Assembly (NCBI GenBank): GCA_051878835.1
Contig: JBJEKW010000042.1
Location: forward strand, 1-49,789
From: Olsenella_K sp051878835
GTDB taxonomy: Bacteria; Actinomycetota; Coriobacteriia; Coriobacteriales; Atopobiaceae
Direction of reading: 5' to 3'
DNA: 49,789 bases
Every line of letters starts with the position of its first letter. Position 1 is the first letter of the stretch. The notes below the pieces were generated by a model. The model was not told the DNA's origin. It saw only the letters and a program-made list of their open reading frames with translations, and made no database searches. A program made the translations under genes and the position numbers. Positions 36,031 through 43,447 of this stretch are shown piece by piece.

Positions 36031-36170
36031 GTGCTCCGTTCTAGGTTCGTGCAACCCTGGGGTGCCCAAGGCTGCCCATATAGGTCTACTGGTAGGGCTG
36101 ATGCTCTGATAGGTTTCGATTCGGACGCCGCGAGTGCGTAGACTCCGACGCCGACTCTCGTCCTGCCCCC

Positions 36171-36235
36171 ATCAGATTCCGATTCGCCGCCCAAATCAGA
36201 TTCCGGTCCATCGCCCGAATTAGATTCCGATTCAT
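36171..36235 (+). repeat. short tandem repeat, three units of 24 bases
   Basis: Units start at 36171, 36195 and 36219. Each opens ATCAGATTCC or ATTAGATTCC and continues with GATTC or GGTCC and a CGCCC tail. They lie between the epimerase stop and its terminator. Frames through the repeat on the minus strand are low-complexity and lack a ribosome site. Confidence 0.75.
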
Positions 36236-36241
36236 CACGTT

Positions 36242-36288
36242 GCCCGTCCCCGGCAAGCGCCACTGGCGCAGCTGGAGACGGGCTTTTC
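36242..36288 (+). terminator. terminator after the epimerase gene
   Basis: GCCCGTC pairs with GACGGGC, followed by TTTT. The interior folds further as GCGCC/GGCGC. Confidence 0.8.
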
Positions 36289-36379
36289 GATGCCACGTTT
36301 TCGTTGCCGTGTTTTCGTTATCAAGCCTTGCGGCATTCTCGCCTCGCACCGCTTCATGTGACGATCTATGAAGTTCTTC

Positions 36380-36407
36380 TTGACTTACCTTTTTAATTGC
36401 ATACTAT
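36380..36407 (+). promoter_or_regulatory. promoter of the flavin disulfide reductase gene
   Basis: TTGACT at 36380-36385 and TACTAT at 36402-36407 are 16 bases apart in an AT-rich stretch. A GGAGG ribosome site lies just before the start codon. Confidence 0.7.
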
Positions 36408-36449
36408 TCAATTGTACGCAATGTTTATTGCAGCGATTCGGAGGCTCAT

Positions 36450-37805
36450 ATGTACGACTACGACGTAGTGTTCATCGGTTCTGGCCATGCCTGCTGGCAT
36501 GCCGCGCTCATGCTGAGGAAGGCGGGAAAGAAGGTCGCCTTCGTCGAGGAGGACACGGTTGCCGGCACCTGCACGAACTTTGGATGCAACGCAAAGATTC
36601 TGCTGGACACGCCCTTTGATTACGTCGACGGCCTGCAGCGCTTCCAGGGCATGGGGATCGACCAGGTTCCCAGCGTGAACTGGGCCCAGCTCATGTCCTA
36701 CAAGAAGAAGGTCGTCAACCCAATGCACAAGGTGCTGGAGGGGATGTTTGCCCAGGCTGGCATGCCTGTGTACCACGCGCATGGCAGCCTGGTCGACACT
36801 CACACCGTGCAGGCGGGCTCCGAGCGCATCACCGCGGACTACATCGTGCTGGGCACGGGCGAGCATCCCAGGAAGCTCGACATCTCCGGCTCTGAGCTGA
36901 TTCACGACAGTCGCGATTTCTTGGACCTGGACCAGTTCCCGCGTCGCATCGCCTTCATCGGTGCAGGCATCATCTCGATGGAGTTTGCCTCCATCGCGGC
37001 GCAGTTGGGTGCGGAGACTACGGTCATCCAGCACGATGATCAAGTGCTACGCATGTATCCCCAGAAGTATGTCAGCCGCGTCGTCACAAAGATGAAGTCC
37101 CAGGGCGTCACGTTCATGCTGGACCACGACGTAGCCCAGGTCAGGAAGTCCGGCGATGCGACCGAGGTCGTGTTCGCCGACGGCACCAGCCTGGTGACCG
37201 ACTACGTGCTGGGCGCCACCGGTCGCCAACCCAACGTCGATGGCCTGGGCCTGGAGCAGCTGGGCATCAAGTTCTCGCAGCGCGGAATCGAGGTCGACGA
37301 CCACATGAGGACCTCCGTGCCTAACGTCTATGCCTCGGGCGACTGCGTCATGAAGCGCATCCCCAAGCTGACGCCGACCGCCACCTTCGAGTCGAACTAC
37401 ATCGCCACCCAGATCCTGGGCCTCAGCACCGCTCCCATCCAGTACCCCGTCATCCCGAACCTGGTGTTCACGCTGCCGCGCATCTCGCAGGTGGGCGTGT
37501 CGTTGGACGAGGCGCAGAGGCACCCCGATCTCTGGCGTGTCGAGACCGTGGAGTACGGCAAGCGTCTGCTGTTCGAGGCAAAGAACGAGGCAGACACCGA
37601 GTTCTCGTTCGTCTTTTCAAAGGAGACGGGCCTTCTGGCCGGTGCCGCGTTCTACGGCGAGGACGCCGGCGTGTGGGCAGATCTCGCAACGCTGGTGATC
37701 AACCAGAAGCTGACGGGGTTGGCTCTGTCGCAGATGGTCTTCACCTTCCCGACCGAGTCGCAGGGCATGCTGAGCCTGCTGATTCCGCTGCTGCCGCTGC
37801 AGTAG
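36450..37805 (+). CDS. FAD-dependent pyridine nucleotide-disulfide oxidoreductase (Lpd/glutathione-reductase-like, unusual subfamily)
   Basis: 451 residues with the FAD motif VVFIGSGHACWHAALML and the redox-active pair in GTCTNFGCNAK (C41-x4-C46). The NAD(P) fold is RIAFIGAGIISMEFASIAAQLG, and NVYASGDCV is the second FAD contact. The C-terminal interface domain ends FTFPTESQGMLSLLIPLL. In Lpd and glutathione reductase this place has the catalytic HPT; here the His is Phe. I believe relatives with this change occur in lactic acid bacteria, annotated only as NAD(P)/FAD oxidoreductases. The role is uncertain: thiol, oxygen or metal reduction are options. A promoter and the start GGAGG are clear. 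A decayed paralogue fragment lies 140 bases downstream. Confidence 0.9.
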   Translation: MYDYDVVFIGSGHACWHAALMLRKAGKKVAFVEEDTVAGTCTNFGCNAKILLDTPFDYVDGLQRFQGMGIDQVPSVNWAQLMSYKKKVVNPMHKVLEGMFAQAGMPVYHAHGSLVDTHTVQAGSERITADYIVLGTGEHPRKLDISGSELIHDSRDFLDLDQFPRRIAFIGAGIISMEFASIAAQLGAETTVIQHDDQVLRMYPQKYVSRVVTKMKSQGVTFMLDHDVAQVRKSGDATEVVFADGTSLVTDYVLGATGRQPNVDGLGLEQLGIKFSQRGIEVDDHMRTSVPNVYASGDCVMKRIPKLTPTATFESNYIATQILGLSTAPIQYPVIPNLVFTLPRISQVGVSLDEAQRHPDLWRVETVEYGKRLLFEAKNEADTEFSFVFSKETGLLAGAAFYGEDAGVWADLATLVINQKLTGLALSQMVFTFPTESQGMLSLLIPLLPLQ

Positions 37806-37878
37806 CACGTGCAGATTCTGCGCAGCGACGCTTCCCGGGCGGTTGCACTTCGACTCGGAATTAGCAAATCCGCTCCTC

Positions 37879-37914
37879 AGGGGCTTGGCAGCATCTGCTG
37901 TCAGGCCCCTTTGC
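37879..37914 (+). terminator. terminator after the disulfide reductase gene
   Basis: A 15-base stem, AGGGGCTTGGCAGCA against TGCTGTCAGGCCCCT with G-T wobbles, has a 2-base loop followed by TTTGC. Confidence 0.8.
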
Positions 37915-37944
37915 ATTGCCAGGCCTCTATTTCATTTCACAATA

Positions 37945-38130
37945 GCGTCGGAGTCTCACGATGCCGCTGAGTTCATGCTCGCTGACGAAACCAGTCCTGT
38001 TGTGGACTCCGTGCTGGGCATCATCGGTCACCAGCCGAAAGTCGACTGGTTGGGTCTGGAGCAGCCGAGCGTTGAGTTCTCGCCGCGCGGCATTGAGCTC
38101 TGCAGTCACATGAGGACCTCAGTGGCAAAC
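37945..38130 (+). pseudogene. relic of a second flavin disulfide reductase (internal fragment only)
   Basis: Translation in one frame gives DAAEFMLADETSPVV, DSVLGIIGHQPKVDWLGLEQ, EFSPRGIEL and HMRTSV. These align in order with DATEVVFADGTSLVT, DYVLGATGRQPNVDGLGLEQ, KFSQRGIEV and HMRTSV of the intact reductase upstream (residues ~231-290). About half of the residues match. There is no start, FAD domain or C-terminus, and the fragment runs into repeats. It is a leftover of a tandem duplication or of a deleted paralogue, not an active gene. Confidence 0.85.
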
Positions 38131-38173
38131 TCACGAGACTGGGTATCCACGCCTCCAACTTCTGCGGAATCCA

Positions 38174-38557
38174 TTGCAAAGGTCGGAGGGAGGGCCGGGC
38201 GCTCATACGTCCGACTTCTGCAGAAGCTTCTGCAGAACTGGCAGGCATGGGCGCCCACGGGTCCCACTTCTGCATTCAGGTTTCATAGACACCGGAGGTG
38301 CAGCCTTCTGACCTGTGGTTTTGCGAGAAGGGCATATTTGGCCTCTGCGAAAGTCCCAGGTTTGGGCGCTCACACGTCCGACTTCTGCAGAAGCTTGTGC
38401 AGAACTGGCAGGCATGGGCGCCCACGGGTCCCACTTCTGCATTCAGGAATCCACGTCGGCATAGGAACAAGGTCATTACCTGGGCTTTTGTGAGAGAGAC
38501 AAACCAAGCTCCTACAAAGGTGGCAGGTGTGAGCGCCCACGGGTCCGACTTCTGCAG
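38174..38557 (-). repeat. cluster of five palindromic dispersed repeats (copy B, inverted)
   Basis: Units lie at about 38174-38223, 38229-38280, 38343-38390, 38397-38447 and 38512-38557. Read on the minus strand, they match the 21083-21344 cluster. Two pairs share the short spacers AAGCTT or ACAAGCTT. The linker CCCTTCTCGCAAAA..CAGGTCAGAAGGC matches the first cluster over ~160 bases. No protein is supported; apparent frames such as QKWDPWAPMPASSA are repeat translations. The rest of 38558-38705 holds two CACAGAGAGA(T/C)GCATAA direct repeats 22 bases apart (38661, 38683) and no gene. Confidence 0.88.
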
Positions 38558-38705
38558 CCGTTGTATCCGCTTAGAACGACCGCCAATACACCCAAGCTCT
38601 CTACCTGCAGTTTTTCTGGAGTATAAAGATGCACTTCAACGTGCCCCCTCTGTAGTCCCCCACAGAGAGATGCATAATCACACACAGAGAGACGCATAAA
38701 ATAGC

Positions 38706-38750
38706 CAAACGAACGGGGGCGCCACTACTCTAGAGGCTCCCCCGTCGATA
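38706..38750 (-). terminator. eno terminator
   Basis: On the minus strand ACGGGGG pairs with CCCCCGT and the stem is extended inside by GCC/GGC. A short TTT follows. It lies ~150 bases after the eno stop; the gap 38751-38896 shows nothing else. Confidence 0.65.
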
Positions 38751-38896
38751 AACCCGTTCGGCTTTGCGCGTTTAGCGCGCTTAGTGCTGCCAGCTGCCGA
38801 CTAGTATGACCCGCGCAGTGCATCCGCTAGCGCAGCGCAGCGTAACCGCAAGCGCGGCCACGTAATGCATCTACCAGCACGGCCCCGCGCATCAGT

Positions 38897-40186
38897 CTAG
38901 TGCAGGTTGTAGAAGGCGTTCGCACCGGCGTAGACGGCGGCGTCGCCCAGCTGGTCCTCGATCCTCAGCAGCTGGTTGTACTTCGCCACGCGGTCGGTGC
39001 GGCAAGGCGCACCGGTCTTGATCTGGCCTGCGTTGGTGGCGACAGCCAGGTCGGCGATGGTGGTGTCCTCGGTCTCGCCCGAGCGGTGGGACACGACGGC
39101 GGTGTAGCGAGCGCGCTTGGCCATCTCGATGGCGTCCAGGGTATCGGTCAGCGAGCCAATCTGGTTCACCTTGATCAGGATGGCGTTGGCGGCACCCTCC
39201 TGGATGCCCTTCTGCAGACGACGGGTGTTGGTGACAAAGAGGTCGTCGCCGACCAGCTGCAGGCGCCCGCCCAGACGCTCGGTGAGCTCCTTCCAGCCCT
39301 CCCAGTCCTCCTCGTCCAGGCCGTCCTCCAACGAGACGATAGGGAACTTGCGGGTGAGCTCGTCCCAGTAGTCGATGAGCTCGGAGCTCGTGAGGGTACG
39401 GCCCTCGCCCTTCAGCTCGTAGACGCCCTTCTCCTTGTTGTAGAACTCGGAGGAGGCGGGGTCCATGGCGAAACGGAAGTCGGTGCCCAGCTGGAAGCCG
39501 GCCTTCTCGACCGCCTTGCTCATGTACTCCAGGGGCTCGGAGTTGGTCTTCAGGTCGGGAGCGAAGCCGCCCTCGTCGCCCACGCCGGTGGACAGGCCGG
39601 CGTCTGCCAGCACGCCCTTCAGGGTGTGGTAGACCTCGGCGCTCCAGCGCAGGGCCTCGCGGAACGTGGGGGCGCCCACGGGCATGATCATGAACTCCTG
39701 GAAGTCCACGTTGTTCGTGGCATGCACGCCGCCGTTCATGATGTTCATCATGGGCGTGGGCAGGGTGTGGGCCGAGACGCCGCCCAGGTACTCGTACAGC
39801 GGCACGCGCACGCTGGAAGCGGCAGCGCGGGCGACGGCCAGGGAGGCGCCCAGGATGGCGTTGGCGCCCAGCTTGCCCTTGTTGGGTGTGCCGTCCGCGG
39901 CGATCAGCGCCGCGTCGACCGCGCGCTGGTCCAGGGCATCCAGGCCCACGATGGCCTCGCGCACCTCGTTGTTCACGTGACCGACGGCCTTGAGGACGCC
40001 CTTGCCCTGGTAGCGGTCCTTGTCGCCGTCGCGCAGCTCGACGGCCTCGAATTCGCCGGTGGAAGCGCCGGAGGGAACCAGGGCCCTCGAGCGGGTGCCA
40101 TCCTCCAGGGTGATCTCGACTTCGACCGTAGGATTGCCACGCGAGTCCAGAACCTCACGACCATAGACGTTGGAAATGCGAGACAT
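38897..40186 (-). CDS. eno: enolase
   Basis: Converts 2-phosphoglycerate to PEP in glycolysis. The 429 residues show YGREVLDSRGNPTVEVE and GASTGEFEAVELRDGD. The Mg and catalytic segments are GDEGGFAPDL, SLEDGLDEEDWEGW, LVGDDLFVTN and LIKVNQIGSLTDTL. SHRSGETEDTTIADLAV near the end is the substrate loop. The start has AGAAGGG upstream. The ~160-base leader contains a strong hairpin at 40206-40235. The gene has its own terminator, and the cupin gene upstream is separated by 163 bases. Confidence 0.98.
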   Translation of the reverse strand: MSRISNVYGREVLDSRGNPTVEVEITLEDGTRSRALVPSGASTGEFEAVELRDGDKDRYQGKGVLKAVGHVNNEVREAIVGLDALDQRAVDAALIAADGTPNKGKLGANAILGASLAVARAAASSVRVPLYEYLGGVSAHTLPTPMMNIMNGGVHATNNVDFQEFMIMPVGAPTFREALRWSAEVYHTLKGVLADAGLSTGVGDEGGFAPDLKTNSEPLEYMSKAVEKAGFQLGTDFRFAMDPASSEFYNKEKGVYELKGEGRTLTSSELIDYWDELTRKFPIVSLEDGLDEEDWEGWKELTERLGGRLQLVGDDLFVTNTRRLQKGIQEGAANAILIKVNQIGSLTDTLDAIEMAKRARYTAVVSHRSGETEDTTIADLAVATNAGQIKTGAPCRTDRVAKYNQLLRIEDQLGDAAVYAGANAFYNLH

Positions 40187-40205
40187 GATGTATCCCTTCT
40201 GTCGT

Positions 40206-40235
40206 GTCGCCGCCCCGGCTTCGGGGTCAGGCGAC
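40206..40235 (-). promoter_or_regulatory. stem-loop in the eno leader
   Basis: On the minus strand GTCGCC and GGCGAC enclose CCCCG/CGGGG, giving a two-part stem 20 bases before the eno start. It could be the end of the upstream transcript or a leader element. No riboswitch class is recognised. Confidence 0.4.
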
Positions 40236-40349
40236 TACTGTTAGCTTCGTCTTACTCGCTGTCATCATACCCAATAGTTAGCCAATACTTACTCTGATTT
40301 AGAACTTCTTTCCCGCGAATGTCGCAATAAGGGCACCTAGTAACAGGGC

Positions 40350-40700
40350 CTACTGACGAGCCTCGGGGTCGAACACCTGGGTCAGCTGCATGCGGAACTT
40401 CTCGGGCGCATACAGGGAGTGCGGCGCCATGGCTGGGATTACGATGGCCCGTCCCGGGGTCAGCTCGTAGGGCGTGCCGTCGATGGTGATCTGGCCGTGG
40501 CCGTCCAGGCACTCCACAAGCGCGTCGCCGTTCGAGGTGTGGGTGCTGATCTCCTCGCCCTTGGCGAACGAGAAGAGCGTGATGCTGACGTAGTCGTTCT
40601 GGACCAGCGTCTTGCTGGCGACCGAGTCGTCCACGTAGCCCACCTGCTGGGTGACGTCGAAGAGCTCGTGAACGGGAACGTGCTTGATGATGCCTGCCAT
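40350..40700 (-). CDS. small cupin-domain protein
   Basis: A 116-residue single beta-barrel. Cupin motif 1 is seen as ISTHTSNGDALVECLDGHGQITIDG and motif 2 as LTPGRAIVIPAMAPHSLYAPEKF. The metal-site His residues are partly present (HTS.., ..PHS), so metal binding is plausible. It begins MAGIIKHVPVHELFDVTQQV, typical of small anaerobe cupins often found alone. The start has an AGGAGGAA site. The function is unknown; sensing or binding of small molecules is common in the family. Confidence 0.85.
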   Translation of the reverse strand: MAGIIKHVPVHELFDVTQQVGYVDDSVASKTLVQNDYVSITLFSFAKGEEISTHTSNGDALVECLDGHGQITIDGTPYELTPGRAIVIPAMAPHSLYAPEKFRMQLTQVFDPEARQ

Positions 40701-40810
40701 GGTTCCTCCTAACTGGGGTTCTTTAATTCCGACCCCTGTGCTTCTATTTACAAGTAGAGCATATCGGGCGCCATCGAGCTTTTCTGTTGTATTTGCGACG
40801 TTTCGGTCAT

Positions 40811-40846
40811 AAAAATGGCGCCCGCACGAAATTGTGCGGGCGCCAT
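40811..40846 (-). terminator. ackA terminator
   Basis: A perfect 13-base stem ATGGCGCCCGCAC with its complement encloses a 6-base loop, followed on the minus strand by TTTTT. It lies 29 bases after the ackA stop. Confidence 0.95.
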
Positions 40847-40875
40847 AGTGGCAACACCATGTCGGGCAAGGATGC

Positions 40876-42057
40876 CTACTTGCTCAGCAGCTCCTCGACG
40901 TCCATGGCAATCATGAGCTCCTCGTTCGTGGGGACCACGAGCACCTTGACCTTCGAGTCGTCGGCGGAGATGACGCGCGGCTGGTCGGAGCGGACCTCGT
41001 TCTTCTGAGGGTCGATCTTCACGCCCAGCCACTCCAGCTCCTTGGCCACGCCCATGCGCATGGTGACGGAGTTCTCACCGATGCCGGCGCTGAAGGCCAT
41101 GGTGTCAAAGCCATGCATGGACTGAGCCATCTCAGCGATCAGCTGCCCGGTGCGATAGTAGAACATCTGCAGGGCCATCTGGCAGTTCTTGTCGCCCTTG
41201 TTTGCACCAGCCTCGACGTCGCGGCTGTCGGACGAGATGCCGGACAGCGCCAGCAGGCCAGACTGCTTGTTCATCATGGTGTCGACCTGGTCGATGGTGT
41301 AGCCGCCCTCGCGCACCAGGTAGCACACGGTGGCCGGGTCGATGGTGCCGCAGCGCGTGCCCATGATGAGGCCGTCCAGAGGAGTCAGGCCCATGGTGGT
41401 GTCCATGTCGTGGCCGTCCTTGATGGCGGACAGCGAGGCGCCAGAGCCCAGGTGGCAGCTGACCAGCTTGTGCACGTCACCCTTCAGGAACTCGTTCGTG
41501 GTGCGCCAGATGTAGCGGTGAGAGGTGCCGTGGGCGCCGTACTTGCGGATGTGCAGCTTGTCCACGACGTCGCGCGGCAGGGCGTAGCGCCAGGCCTTCT
41601 CGGGCATGTTGTAGTGGAACGAGGTGTCGGCCACGATCACGTTGCCGATGGAGGGGAACATCTCGCGGCAAATCTGGATGACGTCGGCCTCGGCGTAGTT
41701 GTGCAGCGGCGCCAGCGGGGCAACCTCGCGCACCCAGCCCAGGGTCTCGTCGGTGACGACCTTGGACTCGGGGAAGTACCAGCCGCCCTGAACCACGCGG
41801 TGGCCGATGCCCTCGATCTTCGAGGTGTCAAACCCGGCCTGGGACAGGATGTCAAACACGTGCTTCACGGCGACCTTGTGGTTGGGCAGGTCGACGACCA
41901 GCTTCTGCTTCTCGCCGTCGCGCTCGCTGTGGCCGATGAACGAGCCGTCGATGCCGATGCGCTCGCAGTTGCCCTTCGCGTACACCTCGCGGGTCTTGGT
42001 GTCCAGCAGCTGGTACTTCAAAGAAGAGCTGCCTGCGTTGATGACCAGTACAATCAT
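40876..42057 (-). CDS. ackA: acetate kinase
   Basis: Transfers phosphate from acetyl phosphate to ADP, the energy-yielding step of acetate fermentation. VLVINAGSSSLKYQLLDT opens the 393-residue protein. GHRVVQGG, VADTSFHYNMPEKAWRYALP, YGAHGTSHRYI, HLGSGASLSAIKDG and DTTMGLTPLDGLIMGTRCGTIDP follow in the order usual for the family, and FSAGIGENSVTMR is near the end. The start ATG has a GGAGGAAA site. It is its own transcription unit between two strong terminators, apart from pta. Confidence 0.98.
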   Translation of the reverse strand: MIVLVINAGSSSLKYQLLDTKTREVYAKGNCERIGIDGSFIGHSERDGEKQKLVVDLPNHKVAVKHVFDILSQAGFDTSKIEGIGHRVVQGGWYFPESKVVTDETLGWVREVAPLAPLHNYAEADVIQICREMFPSIGNVIVADTSFHYNMPEKAWRYALPRDVVDKLHIRKYGAHGTSHRYIWRTTNEFLKGDVHKLVSCHLGSGASLSAIKDGHDMDTTMGLTPLDGLIMGTRCGTIDPATVCYLVREGGYTIDQVDTMMNKQSGLLALSGISSDSRDVEAGANKGDKNCQMALQMFYYRTGQLIAEMAQSMHGFDTMAFSAGIGENSVTMRMGVAKELEWLGVKIDPQKNEVRSDQPRVISADDSKVKVLVVPTNEELMIAMDVEELLSK

Positions 42058-42154
42058 GCATTTCCTCCAATGAGCATGTGGCCTACCGGAGAGGAGCCAT
42101 CCCCCCTGCGGCTTCCCCCGGCCAACTTCGAAACGTGCTTCCTCGTTCGGCCCG

Positions 42155-42192
42155 AAAAAGGGCCCTGCCTCCTGCGTGGGATGGCAAGGCCC
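42155..42192 (-). terminator. terminator of the rnd-xse-HIT-C_GCAxxG_C_C gene run
   Basis: On the minus strand GGGCCTTGCC pairs with GGCAGGGCCC, followed by TTTTTCGG. Confidence 0.88.
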
Positions 42193-42231
42193 AATGTCGA
42201 AGCCATGGTTGGCTTCATCATAGTACGAAAG

Positions 42232-42642
42232 CTAGTCCGAGAAGACCAGTTCCTCGACCAGCTGGCAGGCAATCCGGATGCACTGGGGGCAGGGGCACAG
42301 CACAACGCCGGTCTCGCGGCCCTTCAGCGTGTGGCACTCCAGCGCGCCCGTCTGCTCCTGGAAGCGCTGAACCAGCTGACGTGAGATCTTGTACGTCGAG
42401 CCCTTGCTGTTGGGGTGCTCCAGGTCGCCGGTGCTGTTCTTTAGGCCCGCCAGCACGCAGGCACCCGTCAGCGCTCCGCAGGTGGCCTCCATGCCGCCCA
42501 TGCCCAGGCCAAGGCCCTCGCACGCGCGAAACATCGTGATCTCGTCCACGCCCACGAGATCGGCGTACGTGCACACGACGGCCTGCGCGCAGTTGAAGCC
42601 GCGGCGGTGCCTCTGGTCGGCAAGCTCTACCCTGGTCTCCAT
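42232..42642 (-). CDS. C_GCAxxG_C_C family protein
   Basis: A 136-residue cysteine-patterned protein. Motifs are FNCAQAVVCTYADL near 16, GLGLGMGGMEATCGALTGACVLAG (~44-67), and CPCPQCIRIACQLVEE near the end. This pattern defines a widespread anaerobe family often found near redox genes, probably binding a metal or Fe-S cluster; no enzymatic role is settled. It begins 4 bases after the HIT gene, so it is translated from the same message. Confidence 0.88.
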   Translation of the reverse strand: METRVELADQRHRRGFNCAQAVVCTYADLVGVDEITMFRACEGLGLGMGGMEATCGALTGACVLAGLKNSTGDLEHPNSKGSTYKISRQLVQRFQEQTGALECHTLKGRETGVVLCPCPQCIRIACQLVEELVFSD

Positions 42643-42646
42643 GCGC

Positions 42647-42994
42647 CTACTCCCCCTCGCCGGCGGTCGGGTTCAGCTTGCGCCCACCCAGCACGTGCAC
42701 GTGCAGGTGGTGCACCGACTGTCCGCCGTCGTCGCCGGTGTTCGTTATGCAGCGAAAGCCCGTCTTGTCGATGCCGGTCTTCTGGGCCACGACCTCGATG
42801 GCGTGCGCGATGGCGGCCAGGGTCTCGGCGGGCACGTTGTCGGTGATGTTGTCGTAGTGCTTCTTTGGCACGACGAGCACGTGCACGGGGGCCAGCGGGT
42901 TAAGGTCCTTGAAGGCGACGACCAGGTCGTCCTCGTAGACGTAGTCCGAGGGAATCTCGTGGTTGGCAATCTTGCAGAAAATGCAATCGGACAT
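42647..42994 (-). CDS. HIT-family nucleotide hydrolase/transferase (HinT-like)
   Basis: A 115-residue histidine-triad protein. CIFCKIANHEIPSDYVYEDD opens the chain, VVPKKHYDNITD is central, and the triad is HHLHVHVLGGRK with the catalytic His. HinT proteins hydrolyse adenosine phosphoramidates and similar nucleotides. I chose the ATG at 42994 because AGGAGA lies upstream and the family start fits; a longer frame upstream crosses a hairpin. A strong hairpin at 43055-43090 separates it from xseB. Confidence 0.93.
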   Translation of the reverse strand: MSDCIFCKIANHEIPSDYVYEDDLVVAFKDLNPLAPVHVLVVPKKHYDNITDNVPAETLAAIAHAIEVVAQKTGIDKTGFRCITNTGDDGGQSVHHLHVHVLGGRKLNPTAGEGE

Positions 42995-43054
42995 GCGGTC
43001 TCCTCTCCTGGGGACAGCTCCCCAGACCGGCGTAAAGGTTATATGGAAACGCGA

Positions 43055-43090
43055 CCGTGCCGCGACCCGCTCAGTACGGGCACGGCACGG
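43055..43090 (-). terminator. strong hairpin between xseB and the HIT gene
   Basis: On the minus strand CCGTGCCG and CGGCACGG enclose CCCG/CGGG. The T-run is weak, so it may act as an attenuator or a processing site, not a full terminator. Confidence 0.45.
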
Positions 43091-43144
43091 ACTCACGAAG
43101 ACCATTTTAGGCAACGCGTGGCCGCATGGCGACCGTCGCGGCGT

Positions 43145-43414
43145 CTACTCGTTGATGAAGGCTGTCGACGGGGCGGCTGTGGTGTCGGGCACGGACTCGT
43201 CAGCAGTCGTGGCATCGGCAAGCACGCGCACCTTCTGCTCGGCGTTGGCCAGGCGCTGGCGTAGGCTCTTCAGGAGCTCGACGCCACGGCTGTAGCGTGC
43301 CAGGGACTCCTCCAGCTCCAGGTCGCCCGCCTCCAGGGAGCGCACGATCTGCTCCAGCTCGGTGGAGGCCTCCTTGAAGCTCATGTCCTCGATCTTCTTC
43401 TGGTTCTGGTCCAT
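43145..43414 (-). CDS. xseB: exodeoxyribonuclease VII small subunit
   Basis: A small subunit of the single-strand DNA exonuclease VII. The 89-residue helical protein shows MSFKEASTELEQIVRSLEAGDLELEESLARYSRGVELLKSLRQRLANAEQKV, the family core. The Thr/Ala-rich tail of ~25 residues is extra. An AGGAGGAG site precedes the start, 33 bases after xseA ends. Confidence 0.95.
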   Translation of the reverse strand: MDQNQKKIEDMSFKEASTELEQIVRSLEAGDLELEESLARYSRGVELLKSLRQRLANAEQKVRVLADATTADESVPDTTAAPSTAFINE

Positions 43415-43447
43415 AGTCTCCTCCTATGGTCGTGCCTGGTCAGTTCC

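Noticed and set aside
34870..36069. Upstream in-frame extension of the fused ABC gene by up to 400 codons.
   Set aside because: The extension lies antisense to the epimerase gene, has no family similarity, and the membrane domain begins after the chosen start.
36027..36349. Minus-strand frames of 87-89 codons over the 24-base repeat.
   Set aside because: No ribosome site, repeat-derived composition, and overlap with a terminator.
38197..38493. Reading frames through repeat cluster B giving Trp/Pro/Ala-rich proteins.
   Set aside because: They simply translate the dispersed repeats and have no ribosome sites.
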